A stretch of 48,564 nucleotides of DNA from Gemmatimonadota bacterium (GCA_016209985.1 JACQVB010000232.1:1-48564), one strand, 5' to 3'; positions 33,385 through 43,300 are shown, counted from the first letter of the stretch. Notes: generated by a model from the sequence alone, not told the origin. A program made the numbers and translations.

Positions 33385-34069
33385 CATCGGTCTCTCCGAA
33401 CAGCACCTGCTCCAGGGTGAATACGCCCTGCCTCGGCCGCTCCACCAGCCACCGGGCGGCGGTCACGGCGCCGGCCGCGAAAATGGTACGATCACGGGCC
33501 ACGTGCTGAAAGGTCAGTGATTCACCGGGGCCTTCGACGTGCAGCTCATGCGTGCCCGGTACCTCCCCGCTGCGGATGCTGGTGATGGGATAAGCCCGAG
33601 TGTGGTCGGCCCCCCGGAGCACCTGCTGCATGGCGCCGGCCGTGCCCGACGGCGCGTCCTTCTTGGCACGATGATGAATGTCTACCAGGTAGGCGTCAAA
33701 TTCGGGCCGTTGGGCGAGCGCGTTGCCGATCTCGCGTGCCGCGCGCAGCAGGAACTGGACGCCGAGAGAGAAGTTCGGCGCGTATACCAATGCCGATTGG
33801 GATGTTTCGACCGAGGAACGCACCTCCTCGAGCCGGCCGTACCAGCCGGTGGTCCCGCATACCACCGGGACCTTCCAGCCTGCGAGCTTGATGAGATTGT
33901 CGGCCGCGGCATCGGGCTGGGTGAACTCGATCGCGACCTCGGCGCTCCGCAGCGATTCCCGGGTCAGCTGCCCGATATCGATCTCGGCCCGGATTTCATG
34001 CCCCTGCGCGAGCGCAACCTCGCGCACCGCGTGCCCCATCTTGCCGAAGCCCACGATCGCGATCCTCAC
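33374..34069 (-). CDS. dapB: 4-Hydroxy-tetrahydrodipicolinate reductase
   Basis: DapB reduces the DapA product with NAD(P)H. The 231-aa protein starts at the GTG at 34069 (MRIAIVGFGKMG); the frame is open further upstream only because it crosses the repeat. The Rossmann motif GFGKMG, the VCGTTGW stretch and the catalytic DIHHRAKKDAPSGTA (His132, Lys136/137) identify it. It is slightly shorter than the E. coli enzyme (273 aa). It sits between lysC and dapA, with a heptamer element on the upstream side and an octamer element on the downstream side. Confidence 0.95.
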   Translation of the reverse strand: MRIAIVGFGKMGHAVREVALAQGHEIRAEIDIGQLTRESLRSAEVAIEFTQPDAAADNLIKLAGWKVPVVCGTTGWYGRLEEVRSSVETSQSALVYAPNFSLGVQFLLRAAREIGNALAQRPEFDAYLVDIHHRAKKDAPSGTAGAMQQVLRGADHTRAYPITSIRSGEVPGTHELHVEGPGESLTFQHVARDRTIFAAGAVTAARWLVERPRQGVFTLEQVLFGETDETG

Positions 34070-34073
34070 CTGA

Positions 34074-34198
34074 GCGCGGAGCGCGGAGCGCGGAATGCGG
34101 AGCTGGCCGCAGAAACAGCGGAGGAGGAGCCGCCCATTGCCCGTTCGATGAGTCGGTCGCCCGCGCGTTCCGCGTTCCGCGTTCCGCGTTCCGCGCTC
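34074..34198. repeat. Heptamer inverted repeat (GCGCGGA family) between lysC and dapB
   Basis: Three GCGCGGA and one ATGCGGA (34074-34101) face four CGCGTTC and one CGCGCTC (34164-34198) over a 62-nt spacer. It fills the whole intergenic space, and the lysC stop codon begins in the right arm. Confidence 0.95.
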
Positions 34199-35549
34199 AG
34201 GCGAAGAACTCCTCATGCAGCCTCGTTACCGCCTCGACGGCATGGGCGTCCTGAATCACGAAGGTGAGATTGATCTTCGAGGCACCCTGTGAGATCATCT
34301 CGATCGGCACCGACGATAGCGCCTTGAAGATGCGGGCGGGAATGCCCGGCGTCTCGCGCAGCCCTTCGCCCACCACGCACACGATGGCGCGATCGCGGAC
34401 CAGCGTGACTTCGCCCAGTGTCTCCAGGTCGGCCAACAGGCCGGCCTCGGCCGAACCGTTCTCCAGGGATACCGACACGCTGACCTCGCTGGTCGTCACC
34501 ACGTCCACCGCGATGCCGTGCCGCTCGAAAATCTCGAACATCGCCTTGAGGAACCCGTGGGCGCCCAGCATGCGGGGGGCCCGCAGGTTGATGATGGTAA
34601 CGCCGCGCTTCCAGGCGATGGACTTGACCGTGTGGGCGGCGCGCGGCGTCTGGCTGGTGACCCTGGTGCCCTGCGCGTCCGGCCGCAAGGAGTTCTTGAT
34701 CCACACGGGAATGCCCAGCTCGACGAGCGGGAGAATCGTCGCCGGATGCAGCACCTTGGCGCCGAAGAACGCGAGCTCGGCGGCCTCATCGTAACTCGCC
34801 TCCGGTAGCGACCTCGCCGATGGAATGACCCGGGGGTCCGCCGTCATGAGCCCGTCCACATCGGTCCAGATTTCGACTTCCTCCACTTTGAGTGCGGCGC
34901 CCAGCAGCGCCGCGGTGAAATCGGAGCCTCCGCGGCCGAGCGTGGTCGGCGTGCCCCGGAGCGTCGCGCCGACAAAACCCTGGGTCACCGGCACTTGCCC
35001 CTTCCGCACCGCCGCGTCCAAGTAGGCATGGGCGCGCTCGGCCAGCATCCGCCGATCGGGCACTGCCCGTCCGAAGGTGCCGTCAGTGATGACCACCTGC
35101 CGCGCGTCGACCCACGTCCCGGGAATGTCGTGGGATTCCAGCGCGTGGGCCATAATTTCAGCGGTCCACAACTCGCCATGCGAGACCACCGCGTCTTCGG
35201 CCTTGGCGCCGGTTTCCCGCAGCAGGGCGAGTGCCTCCAGCATGAGTTCGAGCCCGGCAAAATGAGTTCCGATGACCTCGTCGGTCTGGCTGCGTAGCTC
35301 TGGGCGGAAAACAACCTGGGTAATCGCCGCCTCGTGACGCTCCCGCAGCTCCCGCACGACCGCTAGCGCCGAGTGAAGGTCTCCTTCACCGGCCAGGCGG
35401 GCTGAATCGAGCAGCCGATCGGTGACTCCCGACATGGCCGAGACCACCACGATCGGCCGTCGCTCCCGTCGCGAGCCGATGATCTCCGTGGCGCGCAGCA
35501 TCGCGGGCCCGTCGCCGACCGACGTGCCGCCGAATTTCATGACAATCAT
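34197..35549 (-). CDS. lysC: Aspartate kinase
   Basis: This 450-aa aspartokinase phosphorylates aspartate, the first step towards lysine, methionine and threonine. The N-terminal kinase domain has MKFGGTSVGD and the TLGRGGSDFTAALLG and VEIWTDVDGLMTADPR motifs. Two ACT domains follow (about 305-450), with FEIFERHGIAVDVVTTSEVSVS and VPIEMISQGASKINLTFVI, so feedback control by lysine or threonine is likely. The ATG overlaps the asd stop codon in ATGA. It is monofunctional, with no homoserine dehydrogenase fused. Confidence 0.96.
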   Translation of the reverse strand: MIVMKFGGTSVGDGPAMLRATEIIGSRRERRPIVVVSAMSGVTDRLLDSARLAGEGDLHSALAVVRELRERHEAAITQVVFRPELRSQTDEVIGTHFAGLELMLEALALLRETGAKAEDAVVSHGELWTAEIMAHALESHDIPGTWVDARQVVITDGTFGRAVPDRRMLAERAHAYLDAAVRKGQVPVTQGFVGATLRGTPTTLGRGGSDFTAALLGAALKVEEVEIWTDVDGLMTADPRVIPSARSLPEASYDEAAELAFFGAKVLHPATILPLVELGIPVWIKNSLRPDAQGTRVTSQTPRAAHTVKSIAWKRGVTIINLRAPRMLGAHGFLKAMFEIFERHGIAVDVVTTSEVSVSVSLENGSAEAGLLADLETLGEVTLVRDRAIVCVVGEGLRETPGIPARIFKALSSVPIEMISQGASKINLTFVIQDAHAVEAVTRLHEEFFA

Positions 35550-36685
35550 GCCTCACCCCTGTCCCCTCCCCGAGTGCGGAGCTGGGAGCGTGGAGTGCGG
35601 AGTGAAGAATGCTCATGCTCACTCCGCGCTCCGCGCTCCGCGCTCCGCACTGGGGGATGGGCGGGCACCAGGCCGCGCGCGACGAGCAGCTCCGCATTCA
35701 ACACCGCCGCGCCGGCGGCCCCGCGAATGGTGTTGTGTCCCAGCGCCGTGAACCGAAGACTCAGGATTGGACAGGGACGAATCCGTCCCACCGAGACCTG
35801 CATCCCATTTCCCAGGCCGGCATCCAGGCGGGGCTGCGGGCGATCCGGCGCCTGCTGCACCACGATCGGCGGGCAGGGAGCGCTGGGCAGGCGCTCGACT
35901 TCCGGCAAACCGCGGAAGGCCGCTATGGCCTGGGCGGCAGCTTCGGGCGTAGCGGGTGAGATCAGGCCCACGGAGATCGATTCGGTGTGTCCGTCCACGA
36001 CCGCCACCCGGTTGGTATGCACGCTGAGTGCGATCCTGGCGCTGAGGATCTTCTGCGTTTCGCGCTCGATCTTCTCCTCCTCCCCCTCCACCCGCGGAAT
36101 CACGTTACCGAGGAGATCCAACGACGGGACGCCGGGGTATCCCGCCCCGGATGCGGCCTGCATGGTGGCGACGAAAGCGCGCTCCACTCCGAACGCGCGG
36201 TGCAGAGGAGCCAGCGCCATGGCCAGGACGACGGTGGAGCAGTTGGGATTGGCGACGATGAAGCCTTTCCACCCGCGGCCCTCCCGCTGCGCGGGGATCA
36301 GCGAAAGACTCTCGGGGTTGATCTCGGGGATGAGCAGGGGAACGTCCTGCTCCATCCGGTAATTGCGCGCGTTGGTCACCACCACGGCGCCTTGGGCCGC
36401 GAAATCGGCTTCGATAGCGCCGGCCACCGAGGCATCGAGTGACGAGAAGGCGATGGCACCCGGAATGCCCGGTTGGCACGGCTGCACTTCCATCTGCGCG
36501 ATATGCGGAGGCAGGGGGTATGGGTCGATCCAGCGAACCACGTCGCCGTAACGCTGGCCGGCGCTCCGCTCGGAGGCCGCGAGGGAGGCGATCTCGAACC
36601 ACGGATGATTCGCGAGGAGAGTGATGAACTTCTGGCCCACCGCGCCGGTGGCGCCCAGTACCGCGACCGGAACCTTCTCGCTCAT
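35546..36685 (-). CDS. asd: Aspartate-semialdehyde dehydrogenase
   Basis: Asd reduces aspartyl phosphate to aspartate semialdehyde. The 379-aa product starts at the ATG at 36685 (MSEKVPVAVLGATGAVGQK), overlapping the dapE-like stop codon in ATGA. The NADP motif GATGAVGQ at 11-18 and the nucleophile C149 (ANPNCST) are present, as is the later AFVATMQAASGAGYPG run. The last 40 or so residues, after GLVPAHPP, are encoded by GCGGAGT-type heptamers and by one CCCTCTCC-family arm, forming an Arg/Ser-rich tail absent from the family. Despite that insertion the stop still overlaps lysC, so coupling is preserved. Confidence 0.95.
   Translation of the reverse strand: MSEKVPVAVLGATGAVGQKFITLLANHPWFEIASLAASERSAGQRYGDVVRWIDPYPLPPHIAQMEVQPCQPGIPGAIAFSSLDASVAGAIEADFAAQGAVVVTNARNYRMEQDVPLLIPEINPESLSLIPAQREGRGWKGFIVANPNCSTVVLAMALAPLHRAFGVERAFVATMQAASGAGYPGVPSLDLLGNVIPRVEGEEEKIERETQKILSARIALSVHTNRVAVVDGHTESISVGLISPATPEAAAQAIAAFRGLPEVERLPSAPCPPIVVQQAPDRPQPRLDAGLGNGMQVSVGRIRPCPILSLRFTALGHNTIRGAAGAAVLNAELLVARGLVPAHPPVRSAERGARSEHEHSSLRTPRSQLRTRGGDRGEA
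35572..35651. repeat. Heptamer inverted repeat (GAGTGCG family) inside the asd 3' end
   Basis: GAGTGCG, GAGCTGG, GAGCGTG, GAGTGCG, GAGTGAA (35572-35606) face CACTCCG and three CGCTCCG (35620-35647) over 13 nt. It is flanked at 35551-35571 by one arm of the CCTCACCCCTGTCCCC word. The element is translated as the C-terminal tail of Asd. Confidence 0.9.
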
Positions 36686-37683
36686 CTCGTCCCGCCCGCG
36701 ATAAGGCCGCTGGCGAGGCGTTGGTACAGGGCGACGCCATCCAGCAAATCGCGCTTCGCGACTTTCTCGTTCACGGTGTGCGCGACCTTGATCGAGCCGG
36801 GCCCAATGAGGAACCCCTCGCCCCACGATGAGAGAAAGGGGAGATCGGTGCCGAACCGGACGACCGAGGTTTCGAATCCGGGAACCGGGCGCAGGTGGAT
36901 GGGAGGAAGCTCGACCCCAAACTCGATAGTGATCTCGCCACGCGCGGCACGGGCGACAGCGGCGCGAAGCTCGGTGGTGTCGCGCACGGTTCGGAACAGC
37001 AGCTCGGCCTCGCAGTGGTCGGGAATCACATTGGGCCGGACGCCACCCTTGATGGTGCCGATATTGAGGGTGCCCGGTCCGAGGACGTCATCGGCGGGCA
37101 GAGGGATGCGGCGGATCCCCTCAAGCGCCGCGAGCATTCGCTCGATCGCCGAGGCACCTTCCTCGGGGTATGCCGAGTGAGCCGCCCGGCCTTTCGCGGT
37201 CAGCTTGGCATACAACGAGCCCTTGTGACCCAGCGCCAGCCGGTTTTCGGTCGGCTCACCATTGATCATGAACCGTCCCTTGGGCTCGAGGCTTTCCGCC
37301 GCCCGGGCGCCGTCCGACCCGTACTCCTCGCCCACGAGAAAGAGAAGCGCAATCCGGCGCTCGCCTTGCGCGGCCATGGCTTCGGCCGCGGCGATCTGAG
37401 CCGCCGCTATGCCCTTGGCGTCCGCGGTTCCACGGCCGTGCAGGTGGGTTTCGTCTTCGCGAAAAGGAAGGTTGGGCGGGACGGTGTCCATGTGAGTCGA
37501 GAAGAAGACGATCGGTGTCTCGCGCAGCGCCAGCACATTCCACCGTCCAGGAGTCACTTCCTGCCGCCGGACGTGGTAGCCCAGCCGCTCCAGTGCGCGC
37601 GACAGAAACTCACCCACGGCGCCTTCCTGACCGGTGGGCGAATCGATCTGCACGAGCTCGCGGGTGAGGGCGATGGGGTCCAT
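36682..37683 (-). CDS. dapE: M20-family deacylase, probable succinyl-diaminopimelate desuccinylase
   Basis: This 333-aa zinc peptidase-fold enzyme has the M20 metal-site motifs FSTHMDTVPP (H64, D66), GRGTADAKG (D88), LVGEEYGSDG and a late HTVNEKV histidine. Its position at the head of asd-lysC-dapB-dapA-dapD, with dapD present, argues that it removes succinate from N-succinyl-LL-diaminopimelate. The GHKGSLYAKLTAKGRAAHSAYP stretch and moderate length also fit LysK/ArgE-type deacylases, so the substrate is inferred. The ATG is at 37683; the stop overlaps asd by 4 nt. dapC, dapF and lysA are not in the window. Confidence 0.85.
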   Translation of the reverse strand: MDPIALTRELVQIDSPTGQEGAVGEFLSRALERLGYHVRRQEVTPGRWNVLALRETPIVFFSTHMDTVPPNLPFREDETHLHGRGTADAKGIAAAQIAAAEAMAAQGERRIALLFLVGEEYGSDGARAAESLEPKGRFMINGEPTENRLALGHKGSLYAKLTAKGRAAHSAYPEEGASAIERMLAALEGIRRIPLPADDVLGPGTLNIGTIKGGVRPNVIPDHCEAELLFRTVRDTTELRAAVARAARGEITIEFGVELPPIHLRPVPGFETSVVRFGTDLPFLSSWGEGFLIGPGSIKVAHTVNEKVAKRDLLDGVALYQRLASGLIAGGTR

Positions 37684-37710
37684 GACGTGCGGCGAAACAT
37701 AGCGATCTGA

Positions 37711-37794
37711 ATGCGGAGTGCGGAATGCGGAGTGACCGAGGCCGGCTAGGATAGGGGTTCGCTCCGCGCTCCCCGCTCCCCGTTCCGCGCTTCC
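37711..37794. repeat. Heptamer inverted repeat (GCGGA family) between lptG and dapE
   Basis: ATGCGGA, GTGCGGA, ATGCGGA (37711-37731) face CGCTCCG, CGCTCCC, CGCTCCC, CGTTCCG, CGCTTCC (37760-37794) over 28 nt. The right arm touches the lptG stop codon. Confidence 0.93.
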
Positions 37795-38880
37795 CTAGGT
37801 CGGCGCCCTCTTCAGCAGCCAGAGTCCCACCCCTCCGAACAGCATATTGGGCATCCACGCGGCGAGCGTTGGAGGGAGCAGGCCGCCGGAGCCGACCGCG
37901 CGCGAGAGTTGGATCAGGGTCAGGAAGAATATGGTGGTCGCCAGGCTGACCGCGACACCGTAAGCGGCGCCGGCGCGCGGCCCGGTGATGGCCAGCGGTG
38001 CCGCAAAAATGGCGATGATCAGGCAGGTCACCGGGATCGCAATCTTGAGAGCACGGTCCACCGTCAGCTTCCGCGCTTCACCGCCCGAGCGTTCCAGCGC
38101 GTCGATGTAGCGGCCCAGCTCGGCGTACCCCATTTCTTCCGGCGCCTTGGGCTCGGCGAGCAAGGCCTGCGGTTTCTCCACCAGGCTTCGGTGGTACATC
38201 GAGTCGAACGCGAACGCGAGCTCGCTGGCGTCGCCGCTCGCGATCCGGAGGCGTCCATCGCCTACCGTCCAGCGGGAGAGCGAATCGAGGTATCTGGCGA
38301 AAAACGCTTGAATGACGAGCGTGGGATACTGCGGGCCGCTGCCCTCCCGCTCGAGGACCAGGTCGCGCATGGTCCGCTCGTTAATGTCCAGCGAGCGGAT
38401 CATGTACACCCATCCGCGATCCGCCCGGAACACGAAGTTGTAGCGGGTATTCACGGTTCGGAACTGTTTTTCGCCCAATAGCTCCAGTTGCCGCCGCGTG
38501 GCCGGCGGGGCCAGTTCCCCGACACCCAGCGCGGCGCCCGCGACCAGGACCCCCGCCAGAAAGACCGGCATCACGATCCGGTAGAAGCTCCGGCCGGTGG
38601 CCTTGGCGGCGGTCAGCTCCGAATACCGGCCCATGGCGCCCACGCTGAACACGGTGGCAAAGAGCACGGCGGCCGGCAGGACCATGAACACCTTTTCCGG
38701 CAGGCTGAAGATGTAGCTCGTCGCGATGGCTTTGGGCGCGAGCCCGCGCGCGAGGTACTCGTCCAGCTTGTCGGTCAGCTCGATGGCGATGACGACGAGA
38801 GGAAACCCGAGGGTCGTGATGAGAAACACCTTGCTCCACTCGCGAAGCAGGTAGCGGTCGAGAATCCCCAAGACTCGCAT
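37795..38880 (-). CDS. lptG: LPS export permease subunit LptG
   Basis: This 361-aa inner-membrane protein of the YjgP/YjgQ family is, with LptF, the transmembrane part of the LptB2FG transporter that extracts lipopolysaccharide from the inner membrane. The start is the ATG at 38880 (MRVLGILDRYLLREW), overlapping the lptF stop by one nucleotide (TGATG). Three N-terminal helices, a periplasmic beta-jellyroll (about 135-260) and three C-terminal helices are visible, and the GRYSELTAAKATGRSFYRI stretch is the coupling-helix region. LptF and LptG are similar; I assign G because it is second. Confidence 0.9.
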   Translation of the reverse strand: MRVLGILDRYLLREWSKVFLITTLGFPLVVIAIELTDKLDEYLARGLAPKAIATSYIFSLPEKVFMVLPAAVLFATVFSVGAMGRYSELTAAKATGRSFYRIVMPVFLAGVLVAGAALGVGELAPPATRRQLELLGEKQFRTVNTRYNFVFRADRGWVYMIRSLDINERTMRDLVLEREGSGPQYPTLVIQAFFARYLDSLSRWTVGDGRLRIASGDASELAFAFDSMYHRSLVEKPQALLAEPKAPEEMGYAELGRYIDALERSGGEARKLTVDRALKIAIPVTCLIIAIFAAPLAITGPRAGAAYGVAVSLATTIFFLTLIQLSRAVGSGGLLPPTLAAWMPNMLFGGVGLWLLKRAPT

Positions 38881-40319
38881 CAGGCCCGTCGCGTGCCCTG
38901 CTGGCGGATCTGCCAGAGCCACCCAAGACCCACCAGCGAGAAGACGATGTCGGGCCCCCACATGGCCCAGAACGGAGGAATGATCGACCGGTTGCCGAGC
39001 GCCTCTCCCGCGATCAGTCCCATGTAGTAGATGGTGAAGACCACCATGCTGAGGCCGACCACGAGCCCGACCCCCCCCCGCGGAAACCGCAGCGCGGCGG
39101 GAACCCCGATGAGCACGAACACGATGCATGCCGCCGCGATCGCCTGCTTCTTGTACGACTCCACGAGATAGTTGGCTTCCCGCACCTTTGCTCCGCCCGC
39201 CCGCATGCGCAGGCCCTGCACCTCTCCCCATCGCGGCGCCGGCATGGTGCCGGTCACGAACACCTGTTTCGCGGGCTGGTTGAAGTGCTGGATGATCTCT
39301 GGCGTGCTGTCGCGGCGCCCGCCTTGTTGCGCGTTGAGGTCCGCCGGAACCAGGAAGCCCCCGAACCGGCCGAGCCAGCGGCAGTACAGCGGGGGCCTGG
39401 ACTCCGGCAGGGCGGTATCCGCGACCACAGGTCCCAGGCCCACCAGCGCACGGAGGTCGCTGGTTTGGAGTGCCGCGGCGCGACGGTCACTCTGGATGCG
39501 GTCGCGATGTGCCGCGGTGATCACCGTGTCCATCTCGCACACGCTCATTTCGCGGTCGCCCTTGAACGTGTCGGTTTCGCTCCGGTCCAGGGCGTTGGTC
39601 ACGCCGACCACCCGGATCAGGTCGCGACGGAAGTGCATCTGCTGGAATGTCTTGGGATCATACCGGTTGAACTCGTGCATCACCCCGTCGAACAAAGTCA
39701 GGTTCAGGTCCTGTTGGTTGGGACTAACCGCCATGAGTCCGCTGTCGGCGTAGACGATGCGGCCGTGTTCCTGATCGCTCATGTCGTAGATGGTGACGTC
39801 GCGCAGGCCGAAGGTTGCCTGATCGATCCGGCCGGCGCGGAGAAAGAAGCGGGAGCGCTGGACTTCGTTCACCACCTGCTCCTTCAGCGCGAACGTCGGC
39901 TTCTTGCGGGCGATGTCCTGGAGCAGCGAGCGCAGCCGGTGGTTGGACCGCGGTAACACGTGATCGCTGAAGAGAAAGGACACGACAGCGACCCCCGCTG
40001 AAGCCACCAGCAACGGCTGCAACAGCTGAGCGAGAGAGACGCCGTTGGCTTTGAGGGCGGTGAGCTCGTTGTCGGTCGAAAGACGGGTGAAAGCGTAGAG
40101 GACCGCGACCAGCACGGCCATGGGAAGCGTCATCGCAACGATGAAAGGAACCGAAAGCGCGAAGACCTCGACGATCACGCTCCAGGGCAGTCCCTTGCCG
40201 ACCAGATCACCGAAACGCTTGGCGATCTGATTGAGCAACATGATGCCGGTCGTCGCGGAAAGGGCGAAGACGAACGGGATCGCGTGCTGCTGGAGGACGT
40301 ACCTACTTACTATCTTCAT
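38880..40319 (-). CDS. lptF: LPS export permease subunit LptF
   Basis: This 479-aa YjgP/YjgQ-family inner-membrane protein pairs with LptG. The start is the ATG at 40319 (MKIVSRYVLQQHAIPFVFAL); the longer open frame runs into the divergent sprA gene. The conserved AFTRLSTDNELTALKANGVSL segment is the region that contacts the ATPase LptB. The periplasmic jellyroll is about 100 residues longer than in LptG, and three helices close the protein. lptB and lptA/C/D are not in the window. No ribosome-binding site precedes the ATG, and a palindromic TATAAC box ends only 13 nt upstream. Confidence 0.9.
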   Translation of the reverse strand: MKIVSRYVLQQHAIPFVFALSATTGIMLLNQIAKRFGDLVGKGLPWSVIVEVFALSVPFIVAMTLPMAVLVAVLYAFTRLSTDNELTALKANGVSLAQLLQPLLVASAGVAVVSFLFSDHVLPRSNHRLRSLLQDIARKKPTFALKEQVVNEVQRSRFFLRAGRIDQATFGLRDVTIYDMSDQEHGRIVYADSGLMAVSPNQQDLNLTLFDGVMHEFNRYDPKTFQQMHFRRDLIRVVGVTNALDRSETDTFKGDREMSVCEMDTVITAAHRDRIQSDRRAAALQTSDLRALVGLGPVVADTALPESRPPLYCRWLGRFGGFLVPADLNAQQGGRRDSTPEIIQHFNQPAKQVFVTGTMPAPRWGEVQGLRMRAGGAKVREANYLVESYKKQAIAAACIVFVLIGVPAALRFPRGGVGLVVGLSMVVFTIYYMGLIAGEALGNRSIIPPFWAMWGPDIVFSLVGLGWLWQIRQQGTRRA

Positions 40320-40331
40320 GCCAAGCCAGAA

Positions 40332-40339
40332 GTTATAAC
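40332..40339. promoter_or_regulatory. Shared palindromic -10 box of the divergent lptF and sprA genes
   Basis: Only 25 nt separate the two start codons, and in them lies the perfect palindrome GTTATAAC, which gives TATAAC on both strands. On the minus strand it forms an extended -10, TGTTATAAC. Transcripts would begin within a few nucleotides of each start codon, so both may be leaderless or nearly so. No good -35 box is seen on either side. Confidence 0.45.
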
Positions 40340-40344
40340 ACACA

Positions 40345-43300
40345 TTGCGTTTACGCTCCCTCTTCCGCTCCGCCCTCGTGGCCGCTGCCGCGCTGTTCGC
40401 GCGGACTCTTGCGGCCCAGGCGCCCGCGGATTCCCTCCCCCGTCCGCTCCAGCGGTTCCCGGGTGACACCATCGTTGTTCGTCCGGTGCCGGAGGTGGAA
40501 CCCGGTGGGCTCTACGGCTTGCGCGTCCCGCCCGCATTGGTTGCTCTCCGGTGGGCCCGGGGTATCGAGCGGTCTGTTGCCGCGGCGCGCTCCCGTCGTC
40601 GTCGTGACCGGGTCCTGGCCCTCTCGCGAGCGGCTGTCCTGCCGGACACCCTGGCGGCCGCGGAGCCGGCACCGGAAGGCCCGCCGGCGCGGGAGGCGCC
40701 GTCCACCTTCGAGGCGCTGGGCCGCTATGCCGATGTCGGTCTCGAGCTGCGATCGCGGCTCGAGCTCAAGATGGACCGCCTGAAGAACGAGCACTGCACG
40801 GCTTTCGACATTTCCAGCCTGACACCGGGATGCCGCTCCACGTTCCCCACGCCTGCCATCGGCCAGCAATTCTCGGTGCGGGCGGGTGGCATCGTCAGCC
40901 AGCGGGTCCACGTCAACGTGGACTATGACACCGAGCGCGAATTCAACGCCAACAACAACATCAACGTGTTTTACCAGGGACTCGAAGACGAGATCCTGCG
41001 GCGGGTCGACATCGGAAACGTCACCTTCGAGGCGCCCCGTTCCCGGTTCATCACGGCCAGCATTCCGGCGAACTCCTTCGGCATCCAGGCGCTCGGCCAG
41101 GTGGGGCCGCTCGAGTTCAGGACCATCTTCGCGCAGCAACGAGGGTCTTCGCTCCGCACGCGGGTGTTCACCATGGGCGATCAGGCGACCCAGCCGATCG
41201 ACCGCGAGAACCGCGATCTCGACTTCGAAGCCGGCCGATTTTTTTTCGTCGTCAACCCGCGGGACCTGCCCGGCTATCCGGCGGTCGACATCCTGCGGCT
41301 CGCGCCGGACCAGTTGCCCGCGGCCGACCGCCTGGCCGCCGTCCGGATCTACCGGCTCCGCGCGCAGTCCGGACAATCCGGCTCCAACGCGAACCTGGGA
41401 GGGATCGATGCCGTCGCCATCCGGCGCGACAGCCCCCAACGGGTAGGGCCGTTCTCCTGGGAGCGGCTGGTCGAAGGCCGGGACTACTACCTCGATCCCT
41501 CGGGAGTGTGGTTCGCGCTGGTGACCAGGGTCAGCACGGAAGATTTCCTCGCGGTTTCCTACGTCACGGTCTCGGGTGACACCGTGGGGACCTTTCCCGC
41601 GATCAACACTGGAGCCGATACCCTGGAGCTCATCTATGAGCCCCGCCGGGGAACCGAAGTGCCGACCTTCGCCTACGAAATGCGCAATGTGTATCGCATC
41701 GGCGGCGGGAATCTCAGCCGGTCATCCATCGAGCTGGCGATCGTTCTCAATGAGTCCGAGCGGCCGATCGACGGCGAGGGGACGTATCTCTCGCGGCTGG
41801 GGCTGGCCCGCTCGAACGATGCGTCGTCTCTGGACGAGTTCAACCGCGTTTTCCCGCGCGAACGGGACCCCAACTCCGGTGCGCCGCTCAAGGACCTCTT
41901 CGTGGTCTTCCCGCACCTCGTACCCTTCGCCGATTCCGCCCGGCTGACTCCCGAAGAGCGCAACGACTCGCTCTATCGCACCCCGATCCACCTGCTCTCG
42001 AGTCAGGGCCCGCCTCCCAAGTTCCGGTTACGCGTCCACTATGAGGCCACCGGGGCGGGCGACCGCTCCACCCTCAGTCTCGGCGCGCTGCAGGTCCGTG
42101 AAGGAAGCGAGAGGCTCTATCTCGGTACCCGGGAGCTGGTACGGGGCAGGGACTATCAGGTGGCATATGATGTCGGCGTCGTCACCTTCCTGAATCCCGA
42201 CTCGCTGTTCCAGGGCACCGTGCAGATCCGGGCGCAGTTCGAGGAGAATCAGCAGTTCGACGAAGCGCCCAAGAACAACTTCGGCCTCTCGGGCACTTAC
42301 CATCTCGGCTCGGTCGGCACGGTGAGCGCGATCGGGCTGTATCAGTCCGAGCAAACCGCCTTCACCCGGCCGCCGCTCGGCTTCGAGCCGCGCTCGGGGT
42401 TGATCGGGGGCTTAAGCACCGACCTCGGGGTTCGCGGCTCCGGCCTCACCCGGGCCCTCGACGCGCTGCCCGGACTCCGGACCGCGGTGCCGTCGAGCTT
42501 CACCCTGCGCGGCGAGATCGATGTGTCGCGTCCCAATCCCAACCAGCGCGGGCAAGCATACATCGATGAATTCGAGGGTCTTGCCGCCGTACCCCTCCGC
42601 CTGGTCCAAAACACCTTCCAGCTCGGCAGCCGGCCCTCATCGGGCCGGGGGCTTTCGCCCCTCTTCCTCGGGGCCGACGGCAACCTGTCGCCCTTCGATG
42701 CCGCGACCATGATCTGGCAGAACGCCATTCAGGCGGGCTCGGTCGCGCTGGAGTTCGAGCCCCAGCAGATCGACTCCAGCATCGTGATTGCCGGGGCGAG
42801 CCGCCAGGTCGAGACCGTACTCTGGCTCACGATGAAGCACGATACCATCGGGGGAGCTCCCGACCCGGTCACGGGGCGGGCCCGGTGGATCCGGCCGCAC
42901 ACGCCGGGGCCCCGGTGGCGCAGCATCACCCAATCGCTCGACCGCTCCGGTCTGGGCGTCGACCTCTCCCGGACCGAATTCCTCGAATTCTGGGTGCTGG
43001 AGGACGCCGATCGCACCGCGCAACAGCAGCAAGCGACGCTGCTCTTTGATTTCGGGACGGTGTTCGAGGACGCCACCTCTCCGGCTCCGGACACGTTCCG
43101 GGTCGTCGGCAAGGACACCGTGTTCTCCGGTTTGCAGTTTACCGGAGCCGGGCGGTTGGATACGGAAAAGGACTCGCTGACGAATGTGTTCAATGCCGCG
43201 ATCAGCGACGTCGGCGTGCACGGCGATCTGATCGATTCGATCGTCGATGCCGGGTCCGGCACGGTGGTGCACGACGTATCCACCTGCCAACTCCCCTCGG

